51,496 nucleotides of DNA from Bacteroidales bacterium (GCA_029974835.1 JARKQN010000115.1:1-51496); one strand, 5' to 3'; positions 15,304-23,911 are shown, counted from the stretch's first letter. Translations and numbers: made by a program. Notes: generated by a model not told the origin, from the letters alone.

Positions 15304-16461
15304 TTACCACGCAGAAAGCGTGTTCTCGAGAAGTTTCTTTGTATATGCGTAGTTGTGTATTCCTTTGCTGCCGTCTCTGTAAACCAGCTGGTAATTGAGA
15401 ATGGCCCCGAACTGGGCATTGGTAAGCGTCGGGAAAGCCGGTGTGCCGTAGGCAGGGTTTTTCCAGTAACCTGTCGGATTGGCACTGGCGTCATAAATAT
15501 CAATATATCCGTGATATTTGTTGTCGGAAGGATCTTTCTGCAGAATATCATGACCACCGCCTAATGCATTTATTTTTGCTGCCAGCTGGTCAAGCTTCGA
15601 CTGTATGTCAGCAACAGTGGCGGTATATGTGGTGTTTGTGGAGCTCATATTTGAATGGCAGCCCGTTGCATTGCATCCGTTAAAGTTACCTGCAACACTG
15701 AATGAATGGCCGCCGGAAAGACCAGAAGGCTGGGCCATATGGCAGGTAGTACAGGAAGCTTTTGAAGTATGCTGTGCATTGGAGTATCCGGACCCGAATT
15801 CGACACCACCTACACCTGCGGCAATTGCACCCTGGGCACCATAATGGACACCAGTGCGGTAACTTACACTCGAAAGCGTGTAATTTGATGTGGGTGAAGA
15901 TTTGAGAAGAGAGTAGTCAATTACGTTTCCGTTGGAGGCAGTTACAGGCCTTGGCTGATGACATTTTGCACAGAGATTTGCCGAAGTCTGAGTGAAATTA
16001 ATTGTTTTCGATCCGCCATACATAGTCATGGGCACAGCCGCAGTTGTTGCAAGTGGGAAAAAATCCTCATCGGTATAGGTTGAGTGAAGCGAACTGTGGC
16101 ATGTAAAACAACTGATTGGTCCGGGAAGTGATGCTGTTGCCGCATTAACGACATAGCTGTTGGTATAGCTCGATCCGTTCTGTACAAAGGTGACTGGCGT
16201 ATTGTTCTTTACCACGTAAAGAAATCCCTGGTGCGAATGACATGGCGCACAGTTTGTCCTGGTACCTTCTTCAAAAGCTTCCCCTTCATAATGCACCGAA
16301 TGGGCATACTCAATCGACTTGGCACCTGTAACTTCAGGGTTGTGACATTTGGTACAGCTTTCATTCGCATCCTTGCCAGCCATTCCCATAGGCCCTTCGC
16401 AGGATGACAGAAGCAGCGCGACTGCCGCTGCAATAAGAGTTGATCCGGTTAGAGTTTTCAT
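15304..16461 (-). CDS. Hexaheme cytochrome c lipoprotein
   Basis: The 385-residue protein has a lipoprotein signal with Cys21 (LLLSSC). It has five classic heme motifs (CTKCH, CAPCH, CFTCH, CAKCH, CTTCH) and a sixth of the CX4CH form (CNATGCH). The region between is rich in Ser, Thr and Gly, as expected for an extracytoplasmic or surface protein. A helical stretch (DIQSKLDQLAAKINALGG) and a conserved-looking C-terminus (ILNYQLVYRDGSKGIHNYAYTKKLL) end it. It diverges from the Crp/Fnr gene across a 200-bp region with Fnr-type sites. A surface or periplasmic electron carrier or reductase is likely, but no catalytic heme site is evident. Confidence 0.85.
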   Translation of the reverse strand: MKTLTGSTLIAAAVALLLSSCEGPMGMAGKDANESCTKCHNPEVTGAKSIEYAHSVHYEGEAFEEGTRTNCAPCHSHQGFLYVVKNNTPVTFVQNGSSYTNSYVVNAATASLPGPISCFTCHSSLHSTYTDEDFFPLATTAAVPMTMYGGSKTINFTQTSANLCAKCHQPRPVTASNGNVIDYSLLKSSPTSNYTLSSVSYRTGVHYGAQGAIAAGVGGVEFGSGYSNAQHTSKASCTTCHMAQPSGLSGGHSFSVAGNFNGCNATGCHSNMSSTNTTYTATVADIQSKLDQLAAKINALGGGHDILQKDPSDNKYHGYIDIYDASANPTGYWKNPAYGTPAFPTLTNAQFGAILNYQLVYRDGSKGIHNYAYTKKLLENTLSAW

Positions 16462-16575
16462 ATAATTTATCTTCTGATTTTTCTATTGTGCCAAGTTAAC
16501 TTTAATGTCCTTACAGCGAAGCCACAGTTCTATGATAAATGCAATTTGCAGTGTTGATGAAAATATTAAATGGAG

Positions 16576-16589
16576 TTGATATAAATCAA
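16576..16589. promoter_or_regulatory. Fnr-type site between the hexaheme cytochrome and Crp/Fnr genes
   Basis: TTGAT-ATAA-ATCAA is a perfect Fnr-class palindrome. A second, imperfect copy (TTGAT-TAAT-ATCTT) follows at 16598-16611. Relative to the -7 box at 16616-16623, the centres fall near -47 and -25, suggesting activation or autoregulation of the regulator gene and possible control of the divergent cytochrome. Confidence 0.7.
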
Positions 16590-16615
16590 TCCATAAATTG
16601 ATTAATATCTTTTTC

Positions 16616-16623
16616 TATATTTG
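16616..16623 (+). promoter_or_regulatory. -7 promoter box of the Crp/Fnr gene
   Basis: TATATTTG, an exact TAnnTTTG box, 38 bp before the ATG. No -33 TTTG is visible. The imperfect Fnr-type site occupies that space. Confidence 0.55.
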
Positions 16624-16661
16624 TACCTGCATAAAATCCGGATACAGGGAGTAATACAATT

Positions 16662-17366
16662 ATGAAAAAGAAGAATGATTCAGAAGAGATTGTCAGTCTG
16701 GTCAGCCTCTGGAACAATTTCGGTCATCTTACGGCTGCACAGCTTGAAATGATTTTGAAAAACAGCTATAACGCAGGGTTCAGGCCGGGAGAGGTAATAG
16801 TCAAGCAGGGTTCGCCAGCCTCAAGTGTTGTTTTTATTTCAGACGGCCTTGTAAAAGTCTATATGGAAGGGTCAGGTGAAAAGAACATAATCCTGCGACT
16901 GGCCGCACCGGGGAAGCCTGTACTCGACCCGGGTCTCTTTATATCAAGGCGTAACACCCTTACAGTTACTGCAGTCAGTCGTACGGAGGTGAATTTTGTC
17001 AGTACGGAAATCCTGCAAAGGCTTTCGGGAGAAAACAGTTCTTTCTCAATGGGCATTCTTAAGGAGCTGTCGCAACAGATGTTCCTGGTGCAGAATAAAC
17101 TGGCATCAGTCGCAGGCAAAAGAATGGCCGGGCGACTGGCCGATACTCTGCTTTACCTTTCGGAGGATATTTTCAAAAAGAATGAGTTTGATATAGTGTT
17201 ATCCCGAAAGGAAATTGGCGAAATGTCGAATATGGCAAAGGAATGCGTGGTGAGAGTCCTGAATGAACTCGAAGAGGAAGGCGCAGTTAAAACCGACAGC
17301 TCCCGGATAATTATTCTTAATCCCGATAAGCTCAGGGAGATATCAGATCAGACCTCCTGGATGTAA
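16662..17366 (+). CDS. Crp/Fnr-family transcription regulator
   Basis: The 234-residue protein has a cyclic-nucleotide-binding-like beta roll at about residues 20-130 (PGEVIVKQGSPASSVVFISDGLVKVY). A long dimerisation helix follows, and a C-terminal winged helix contains RKEIGEMSNMAKECVVRVLNELEEEGAV at about 180-207. There is no N-terminal cysteine cluster, so it is not an oxygen-sensing Fe-S Fnr. A heme-, NO- or ligand-sensing role is possible. The recognition helix with E and R residues fits a TTGAT-N4-ATCAA site, and perfect sites lie upstream of this gene and of the cytochrome operon. It is therefore the likely regulator of the surrounding cytochrome genes. Confidence 0.88.
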   Translation: MKKKNDSEEIVSLVSLWNNFGHLTAAQLEMILKNSYNAGFRPGEVIVKQGSPASSVVFISDGLVKVYMEGSGEKNIILRLAAPGKPVLDPGLFISRRNTLTVTAVSRTEVNFVSTEILQRLSGENSSFSMGILKELSQQMFLVQNKLASVAGKRMAGRLADTLLYLSEDIFKKNEFDIVLSRKEIGEMSNMAKECVVRVLNELEEEGAVKTDSSRIIILNPDKLREISDQTSWM

Positions 17367-17464
17367 AATGACATTTGAGAAAAGTGAAAAGATACTCGTT
17401 ATCATTAAAACGGAATTGAAGTGAAGATTTATTTTATTTTGGCGCAGTTTTTAAAATTAAATTG

Positions 17465-20400
17465 ATGAAAAATACCGGTTTTCTTTTTTCCCCCGTTTTT
17501 ATGGCATTGCTGCTGGTCTTATTTGCAGCCGCAATGGCAACCGCAACTTTCATTGAGAATGATTACGGAAGGGAAGCTGCATACAGCGCTGTATATGCAG
17601 CAAAATGGTTCGAATTCATTATGCTGCTCCTTGCAGTAAACCTTGCAGGCCAGGTAATCAGATATAAACTTTACAGGCGCGAAAAGCTTACCATCCTTTT
17701 ATTTCACCTCGCTTTTATTGTAATGCTGGCAGGCGCAGCCATTACAAGATATACAGGGTTCGAAGGCACACTCCGCATCAGGGAAGGTGAATCGGAAGAT
17801 AAAATATGGTCTGCTGAACAATATATCGGTTATGTGGTGGAGAATGAGAACGGAGAAATCCTGGCCCGTAAAAATGAAAAATTCCTCGCCCGCTACCTTT
17901 CTCCGGGCAAGTACGCCAAAAAAGTAAGAACAGGAGATGAGAAACTTGAAATATTTCTGGCAAGAATTATCCGGAATGCCTCCGAATCAATTTCGGAAGA
18001 TCCGGCAGGAAAACCTATGGTTGAATTCATTGTAAGCACACCGGGGTCCGGCTTCAGCAGTATTGTTTTAAATTATGGCGACACAGCAAGAGCCGGAGGC
18101 ATTACTCTCGGGTTCGGCAACGGTTTAAAGGCTGACATTGAAGTATCAGCCGATTCTTCCGGTTTCTATGCGGTTTCGAAAGCGGAGATGACTGAGGGAG
18201 GAATGATGAAAGGCGACAGAACCGTTTACCGTGCCGGCGAAAGGATAAAGCTTAACCCGATGCAGATCCTGGCAACCGGTGATATCAGGCTGGTGCCAAA
18301 AACACTTACCCTTAACGGAATACTGAAACCCGTGCCCGTGGATCCTTCCGAACAGGAAACAGGCCGTAACGCCTTTGTATTTCATGTTCAGTACAGGAAT
18401 GAAACATCATCCCTTACACTCTGGCAGGATGAGAGGAAAAACTTTTCATCGGCCCTGACAACAATCGGGGGAAAAAAGGTTGAAATCAGGTACGGCTCCG
18501 ATCAGGTTCAGATTCCTTTTGCCGTCAGGCTGAATGATTTCATTGTTGAACGATACCCCGGATCCAACATGCCTTCCGGATATAAGAGCGATGTAACACT
18601 TACATCTTCCACCGGTGAGGTTATAAAGCCCTTTGTGATTTATATGAATAACGTACTGAAATATAAGGGATACAGGTTTTACCAGGCTTCATACGACTCT
18701 GATGAGAAAGGCACAATTCTCTCGGTAAACCGCGACGTTGCCGGAATGCTTGTAACCTATACTGGATATGCCCTGCTTTTCCTGTTTATCGTACTTTCCC
18801 TCATCAACCCTGCTTCTCTTTTCAGGCAGGCAAATATCAGATTATGGAACACGCCTTTCGGGAAAGGGTTAACAGCCATTCTGGTGCTGTTTGTCTTTTC
18901 AGGTCTCTCAGGCTTAAAAGCCCAGGATTACTTTGTTCCGATGAAGAAAACCGCTGAAGAGGCAGGAAGGATACTGGTTCAGGACCAGAAAGGCAGAACA
19001 GAGCCTCTCTACACTCTCAGTTATGATATCCTGAGAAAAGTTGCACGAAAAAATGAATTCAACGGCCTCTCGCCGATGCAGGTGTTCGCAGGTATATGGC
19101 TCGATTTTGAGCACTGGCAGAATGTGCCTGTGATAAGGATTTCCGGCGGCGAACTGGCAAAAAAAGCCGGTGTTAACGGCAAAATGGCTTCATTCAGCAA
19201 TTTCGTCGACTTCAGCAAGGGCGGCATTTACAAAATTGCCGAAGATGTTCAGCGCGCTTATGCCAAAAAACCCGGAGAGAGAAACAAATACGACAAGGAA
19301 GTCATTAAAGTAGATGAGAGGATCAACATCATTTACATGATTTATACGGGCGATTTTTTAAGGCTGTTTCCTTCGGGGGACTCTCTCGGAACCTGGCTTG
19401 TTCATGATGAAGCACTGAGCCGCACAGGCTCAGGTGAGGATTCAACTTTTATTAAAAATGTCTACAATCTTCTGACCTCATCAATTGCAAACGGGAATAC
19501 CGGTAACGTAAGGCAGGCCGCTTCGCTTATTTATCAATGGCAGAAGAGACTGGCAGGTTATGAGCTTCCGTCTGAGAAAAGAATCAATCTGGAGGTGTTC
19601 TATCACAAGGCGAAATTCTTTGAACGCCTCTTCCCGTTTTATGCCGCAACGGGAATTATTGCCCTAGTTGTTTTGCTGATAATGATTGTCAGAGGCAGGC
19701 AGCCCGGCAGGGCAGCCGAAACAGCGGTAACACTGCTGCTGGCTGCCGGTTTTGCAGTGCATACGGCCGCTTTTGCCATGAGATGGTATATTTCAGGCCA
19801 TGCCCCCCTTAGCAACGGCTTTGAATCAATGGTCTTTATCTCGTGGGTTACCATGCTCGCAGGCTTTATCTTCAGGAAAAAATCCGGCTTTGTTCTGCCC
19901 TCAACAGCTTTCCTGTCGGCAATGACATTGCTTGTGGCGCACATGAGCTTCATGGATCCCGAAATAACAAACCTTGTACCTGTGCTGAAATCCTACTGGC
20001 TCACCCTGCATGTATCGGTTATCACCAGCAGCTATGCCTTTCTTGGCCTCGGGGCCATACTCGGTATAATTGTAATGCTGCTACTTGTTTTTTCAAAGGA
20101 ATCGAACATCGCCAATATCGGATCTTCAATAAATACGCTGACAGTTATAAATTACAGGACTGTTGTGACGGGGCTATATCTCCTTACCGCAGGCACTTTT
20201 CTCGGTGCCATCTGGGCGAACGAATCATGGGGACGCTACTGGGGATGGGATCCGAAGGAAACATGGTCGCTGATAACAATCATCGTTTACACTCTTGTCA
20301 CCCATTCGCGCATGATACCTTCCCTTAAAAATGTGTTTGCTTTCAACGTATTGTCGATGCTGGCCATCTCCTCGGTACTGATGACCTATTTCGGCGTAAA

Positions 20401-20545
20401 CTATTATTTGTCGGGTCTTCATTCCTATGCAGGAGGCGATCCCGTGCCTGTACCGGCATTTGTTTATGTTGCGGTCGCACTGGTAGCCCTGCTGACGGTT
20501 ACGGCATGGCTGAAATTCAGGAAGTTGAACACAGGCAGTGAATAG
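17465..20545 (+). CDS. ccsBA: Fused cytochrome c synthase CcsBA (ResB-ResC)
   Basis: The system-II synthase carries heme across the membrane and joins it to CxxCH apocytochromes. This 1026-residue fusion has ResB/CcsB-like N-terminal helices with a large periplasmic domain (residues about 80-430). A helix pair near 430-485 follows, then a second soluble insert to about 720. The CcsA part ends it with the heme-handling motif WGRYWGWDPKETWSL near residue 920 and THSRM just after. GFESMVFISW is another CcsA landmark. ATG at 17465 is preferred to the adjoining TTG. Its position beside genes that together need 15 c-type heme attachments is functionally sensible. System I genes are not seen. Confidence 0.93.
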   Translation: MKNTGFLFSPVFMALLLVLFAAAMATATFIENDYGREAAYSAVYAAKWFEFIMLLLAVNLAGQVIRYKLYRREKLTILLFHLAFIVMLAGAAITRYTGFEGTLRIREGESEDKIWSAEQYIGYVVENENGEILARKNEKFLARYLSPGKYAKKVRTGDEKLEIFLARIIRNASESISEDPAGKPMVEFIVSTPGSGFSSIVLNYGDTARAGGITLGFGNGLKADIEVSADSSGFYAVSKAEMTEGGMMKGDRTVYRAGERIKLNPMQILATGDIRLVPKTLTLNGILKPVPVDPSEQETGRNAFVFHVQYRNETSSLTLWQDERKNFSSALTTIGGKKVEIRYGSDQVQIPFAVRLNDFIVERYPGSNMPSGYKSDVTLTSSTGEVIKPFVIYMNNVLKYKGYRFYQASYDSDEKGTILSVNRDVAGMLVTYTGYALLFLFIVLSLINPASLFRQANIRLWNTPFGKGLTAILVLFVFSGLSGLKAQDYFVPMKKTAEEAGRILVQDQKGRTEPLYTLSYDILRKVARKNEFNGLSPMQVFAGIWLDFEHWQNVPVIRISGGELAKKAGVNGKMASFSNFVDFSKGGIYKIAEDVQRAYAKKPGERNKYDKEVIKVDERINIIYMIYTGDFLRLFPSGDSLGTWLVHDEALSRTGSGEDSTFIKNVYNLLTSSIANGNTGNVRQAASLIYQWQKRLAGYELPSEKRINLEVFYHKAKFFERLFPFYAATGIIALVVLLIMIVRGRQPGRAAETAVTLLLAAGFAVHTAAFAMRWYISGHAPLSNGFESMVFISWVTMLAGFIFRKKSGFVLPSTAFLSAMTLLVAHMSFMDPEITNLVPVLKSYWLTLHVSVITSSYAFLGLGAILGIIVMLLLVFSKESNIANIGSSINTLTVINYRTVVTGLYLLTAGTFLGAIWANESWGRYWGWDPKETWSLITIIVYTLVTHSRMIPSLKNVFAFNVLSMLAISSVLMTYFGVNYYLSGLHSYAGGDPVPVPAFVYVAVALVALLTVTAWLKFRKLNTGSE

Positions 20546-20597
20546 ACCCCTTGCGGCCTGCAGGGTGTATCTCATGGGGTATTAACCGGATTCACAG

Positions 20598-20637
20598 GAA
20601 AACAAAGCCGCACCCCGGTAACCAGGGTACGGCTTGT
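20598..20637 (-). terminator. Hairpin terminator downstream of tRNA-His
   Basis: AAGCCG-ACCC-GG pairs with CC-GGGT-CGGCTT with two mismatched pairs and a three-base loop. On the minus strand the stem is followed by TGTTTT. It lies immediately after the tRNA 3' end. Confidence 0.65.
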
Positions 20638-20641
20638 GAGG

Positions 20642-20716
20642 GGTGGAAGACCGGATTCGAACCGGCGACCTCCAGAGCCACAATCTGGCGCTCTAACCAG
20701 CTGAGCTACGACCACC
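20642..20716 (-). tRNA. tRNA-His (GTG anticodon)
   Basis: The cloverleaf reads on the minus strand. It has the extra 5' G (position -1) opposite C73 that marks tRNA-His, D stem GCTC/GAGC, anticodon stem CCAGA/TCTGG around TTGTGGC (anticodon GTG), a five-base variable loop, and T arm GCCGG-TTCGAAT-CCGGT. CCA is not encoded. The acceptor stem GTGGTCG/CTTCCAC has two mispairs (5-68 T-T and 6-67 C-T), which is unusual. An exact promoter precedes it and a hairpin terminator follows. Confidence 0.93.
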
Positions 20717-20728
20717 GTGTTTGGCTCG

Positions 20729-20759
20729 CAAAAATAACTCCAAAAAGAGAGATTACAAA
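20729..20759 (-). promoter_or_regulatory. Promoter of tRNA-His
   Basis: On the minus strand TTTG (20759-20756), 19 bp, TATTTTTG (20736-20729): an exact Bacteroidota promoter ending 12 bp before the tRNA 5' end. Confidence 0.8.
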
Positions 20760-20888
20760 ATTTTCAAAATATTTTCCCTGCATAACTTCAAATGTTAACT
20801 TTGGCTGTTCGAAAACAGGCATACCTTAATGCAATTTTTTATTAAGATGCCGGTTTTAAAGAAATGAAAATTCACGCGCAGTCAGGTA

Positions 20889-22235
20889 TTGAAGAAGTTT
20901 AAATTCATAGACAATATTTCGGGGCTTCAGTTTTTTCAGCTGCTGCGTTTTACGGTTTTCCTGATAATCAGCATTGTTCTCACAAAGAGTCATCTCACAA
21001 AAGCCGAGATAGGAACATGGGAGATGTTCCTCTTCATAGCAAGCCTTGTGAGTTTTTTCTGGGTAACGGGATTAATTCAGTCGCTCCTTCCGATGTATCA
21101 CCGTAACCTGACATACAGGAAAATAGGCGAGAATACTTCAGGGAAATCACCCGAAATTTTCAATGCCTTCCTGCTTCTTTCCTTTTTCAGCCTGCTGGTT
21201 TTTGTTCTCGGATTTACAGTAAAAGGGTATGTAACAATTTTCGGTTTTTCAGGAAAAGATCCCTATATAAAGCTGCTCCTGCTCTATATACTTCTCAGCA
21301 ACCCTGTATGCCTGATAGAGTATATCTACCTGCTTAATAACCGTGCACACAGAATCATCCAGTACGGGCTTTACACATTTACAGCCCAGTTGCTGTTCGT
21401 TATTGTACCTGTGATTCTGGGGAAAGACCTTGCATGGACTTTCTACGGACTTCTGGCTGTAACGGCAATCAGATGGGTATGGCTTATTATTCTGCTGCGC
21501 AGGTACACTGAGATGAAAATCTCGGTTGACTTCATGAAAGAGCACCTTTACCTTGGGGCACCTCTGATACTGACATCCCTGATCAGCGGATCGGCCCAGT
21601 ATATAGACGGCATAATTATATCGGCGTATTACAACAATCCTGAGACATTTGCCCATTTCCGTTACGGGGCCAAGGAATTTCCCCTGGTGCTGATGCTTGC
21701 CAACGGACTAAGCAATGCTATGCTTCCCGAGTTTTCCACCCGGTCGCGCATGAAGGAGGCGCTGGCAAGGATAAAGGTAAAGTCGGAAAAACTGATGCAT
21801 CTGCTTTTCCCTTCCAGTATGCTGATGATGCTCTTCACAAGATGGATCTTTCCAAGGGTTTTCACACCTGAGTTTGTCCGAAGCGCCGACGTATTCCTTA
21901 TTTACCTGCTACTTATTATCCCCCGTCTTGTTTTTCCCCAGACGATAGTGATCGGCCGAAAAAAAACAAGGATAACCCTTTTTGCAGCGTTGATCGAGCT
22001 TGCGATAAATATTCCGCTCAGTCTCCTGCTGATAGAATCGTACGGGTCGGTGGGTGTTGCCCTGGCAACCCTTATAGTTTACTGTATCGAAAAAATCTTC
22101 CTGACCTGGTATGTCTGGGCAAAAATGAAGATCAGCCCGGGGGAATATATACCTCTGAAGACCTTTCTCATCTATTCTGTCCTTATTATCGCCCTCTTTG
22201 TCCTCATCGACCACCGTATTATTGACATACAATGA
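20889..22235 (+). CDS. Polysaccharide/lipid flippase of the MOP (Wzx-like) superfamily
   Basis: The 448-residue integral membrane protein has about 12-14 hydrophobic segments in the oligosaccharide-flippase layout. Landmarks are the N-terminal FFQLLRFTVFLIISIVL, the AEIGTWEMFLFIASLVSFFWVTGL segment typical of polysaccharide_synt proteins, and a mid-protein LGAPLILTSLISGSAQYIDGIIISAYY. It would turn lipid-linked sugars or a similar lipid across the inner membrane. No glycosyltransferase genes adjoin it, so the substrate is unknown. The start is TTG at 20889. A nearby ATG at 20864 is out of frame and stops after 12 codons. Confidence 0.82.
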   Translation: MKKFKFIDNISGLQFFQLLRFTVFLIISIVLTKSHLTKAEIGTWEMFLFIASLVSFFWVTGLIQSLLPMYHRNLTYRKIGENTSGKSPEIFNAFLLLSFFSLLVFVLGFTVKGYVTIFGFSGKDPYIKLLLLYILLSNPVCLIEYIYLLNNRAHRIIQYGLYTFTAQLLFVIVPVILGKDLAWTFYGLLAVTAIRWVWLIILLRRYTEMKISVDFMKEHLYLGAPLILTSLISGSAQYIDGIIISAYYNNPETFAHFRYGAKEFPLVLMLANGLSNAMLPEFSTRSRMKEALARIKVKSEKLMHLLFPSSMLMMLFTRWIFPRVFTPEFVRSADVFLIYLLLIIPRLVFPQTIVIGRKKTRITLFAALIELAINIPLSLLLIESYGSVGVALATLIVYCIEKIFLTWYVWAKMKISPGEYIPLKTFLIYSVLIIALFVLIDHRIIDIQ

Positions 22236-22270
22236 GATGGCCGTTAGCTGATAAGGAAAAAATAATTCAG

Positions 22271-22278
22271 TATCTTTG
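22271..22278 (+). promoter_or_regulatory. -7 promoter box before the GNAT-like gene
   Basis: TATCTTTG, an exact TAnnTTTG box followed by CATG, lies 67 bp before the ATG. No clear TTTG is at the expected distance. Confidence 0.45.
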
Positions 22279-22345
22279 CATGACCGGTCTGGTAAGGGTG
22301 ACCGGATTCTGAAATTATCAGGATGACCATTTTAAGATAAAAAAA

Positions 22346-23569
22346 ATGCCATATAAAACTGTTGAGGTTACTACCCGTTCACACAGAAAAGCTTTCCATG
22401 ATTTTCCGAGGAGACTCTACAGGGACGACCCGAACTGGGTTTGTCCTCTCGGCAATGAGGTAGAGGCTGTTTTTGATCCGGCCAGAAATCCTGCTCTGCG
22501 GCGTGGTGATGCTTCGAGGTGGATACTGGTGGATGAGAAAGGCGTTGTTGCAGGCCGTATAGCCGCATTTATCGACACTCTCAGGTCGAAGGCTTACCGC
22601 CAGCCCACAGGCGGTGCCGGCTTTTTTGAGGTGGTGAATGACAAGGAAGCCGCATTCATGCTTTTCGATACAGCGCGGGAATGGCTTGCCGCGCGCGGAA
22701 TGGAAGCAATGGACGCTCCGGTTAATTTAGGGGAGAACGACGTAAACTGGGGACTGCTGGTGGAAGGCTTTATGCAGCAGGGATTCGGAATGCCATATAA
22801 CAAGGAGTATTACAGGAAATTCTTTGAGGATTACGGCTTCCAAAACTATTTTGAACAATATTCATATCACCGGGAGGTGAGAGGCCCGGATAATTCCATC
22901 ACCTGGTTCCCTGAAAGAATCATGAAAATTGCCGAATGGATATCCAAACGGCCGGGATATGAGTTCAGACACTTCGAGTTTTCAAACAGCGATAAGTACG
23001 TAAACGACCTCGTTGAAATTTACAACGACACATGGTCAGTCTTTAAGGATGACTTTACACCTCTCGACCCTGCCCATGTGAGAGAGACAATGCGAAAAAC
23101 ACGGGCCTTCATGGATGAGGATATCATCTGGTTTGCCTACTATAAGGGAAAACCTGTGGCATTCTTTATCCTCTACCCCGACCTTAATCAGATTCTTAAA
23201 CATTTAAACGGTAAAATGCATTTGTGGAATATGATAAGGTTCGTATGGTACAGGGCAACCCATAAAATGACAATGATGAGGGCTGTGATAGGCGGAGTGA
23301 ATCCCTCCCACCAGAACAGCGGGATCGAATCCGCAATCTTCCTCCATCTTTATAATGTCTTTAAGAGAAAAAGATGGTATAAGGAGCTCGAACTTTCATG
23401 GGTGGGCGATTTTAACCCCAGAATGATGGCAATTTATGAAGCCCTGGGCGCAAAAAAAGCCAAAACGCATATCACTTACCGTTACATGATTAACCCAAAT
23501 ATTCCTTTTATGAGGTACAAAGATGAAATTGCGGCAGGTGTAATGAAAAAGGAGGGCAATAAAAACTAA
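22346..23569 (+). CDS. GNAT-like acyltransferase-fold protein, function unknown
   Basis: This 407-residue soluble protein resembles a two-domain GNAT fold common in Bacteroidota. The N-terminal half contains ILVDEKGVVAGRIAAFID (strand-turn-strand of an acetyltransferase) and GFFEVVNDKEAAFMLFDTAREWLAARGM. The C-terminal half has IIWFAYYKGKPVAFFILYPDLN and ends with ELELSWVGDFNPRMMAIYEALGAKKAKTHITYRY, like the closing strands of a GNAT domain. I see no clean acetyl-CoA pyrophosphate loop (R/Q-x-x-G-x-G/A), so catalysis is uncertain. It sits upstream of rpmE2 with 78 bp between, where an exact promoter for rpmE2 lies, so the two are separate units. Confidence 0.65.
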   Translation: MPYKTVEVTTRSHRKAFHDFPRRLYRDDPNWVCPLGNEVEAVFDPARNPALRRGDASRWILVDEKGVVAGRIAAFIDTLRSKAYRQPTGGAGFFEVVNDKEAAFMLFDTAREWLAARGMEAMDAPVNLGENDVNWGLLVEGFMQQGFGMPYNKEYYRKFFEDYGFQNYFEQYSYHREVRGPDNSITWFPERIMKIAEWISKRPGYEFRHFEFSNSDKYVNDLVEIYNDTWSVFKDDFTPLDPAHVRETMRKTRAFMDEDIIWFAYYKGKPVAFFILYPDLNQILKHLNGKMHLWNMIRFVWYRATHKMTMMRAVIGGVNPSHQNSGIESAIFLHLYNVFKRKRWYKELELSWVGDFNPRMMAIYEALGAKKAKTHITYRYMINPNIPFMRYKDEIAAGVMKKEGNKN

Positions 23570-23586
23570 AATTTTGAATCCTGCAG

Positions 23587-23617
23587 TTTGCTATTTGAAA
23601 TATAATAAGTAAATTTG
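23587..23617 (+). promoter_or_regulatory. Promoter of rpmE2
   Basis: TTTG at 23587-23590, 19 bp, TAAATTTG at 23610-23617: an exact Bacteroidota promoter, 30 bp before the L31 ATG. It supports the shorter ATG start at 23648. Confidence 0.8.
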
Positions 23618-23647
23618 CAACCCTGTTTTAATATAATTTTATCAGAG

Positions 23648-23911
23648 ATGAAGAAAGATATACATCCGGGCAACTACAGGCTCGCAGTATTTCAGGACAT
23701 GTCGAACGGATACACTTTTATGTGCAAAACCACTGCTCCTTCAAGAGACACCATAAAATGGGAAGACGGGAAAGAGTATCCTCTCATAAAGCTTGAGATA
23801 TCAAATACATCGCATCCGTTTTACACCGGCAAGATGAAACTTGTCGACACCGCCGGCCGTGTGGATAAATACATGAACCGCTACAAAGACCATGTTGGTA
23901 AAAAGAAATAA
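23648..23911 (+). CDS. rpmE2: Ribosomal protein bL31, type B
   Basis: The 87-residue protein starts MKKDIHPGNYRLAVFQDMSN and has the L31 landmarks ISNTSHPFYTGKMKLVDTAGRVDKY near residues 48-72. It lacks the zinc-binding cysteines of the C+ form (one Cys only), so it is the type-B, zinc-independent protein of the large subunit. An in-frame extension to 23615 is open but would begin before the mapped promoter region ends, so the ATG at 23648 is chosen. Expression is monocistronic, with an exact promoter upstream and a strong terminator downstream. Type-B L31 usually acts as the zinc-limitation alternative, but in Bacteroidota it is often the only copy. Confidence 0.94.
   Translation: MKKDIHPGNYRLAVFQDMSNGYTFMCKTTAPSRDTIKWEDGKEYPLIKLEISNTSHPFYTGKMKLVDTAGRVDKYMNRYKDHVGKKK

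Noticed and set aside
17462-17464. TTG as the start of CcsBA
   Set aside because: The adjacent ATG at 17465 is preferred. The difference is one residue and has no consequence.
20551-20829. 92-codon plus-strand frame across the tRNA-His gene
   Set aside because: It reads through the complement of a complete tRNA and its promoter, so it is not a gene.
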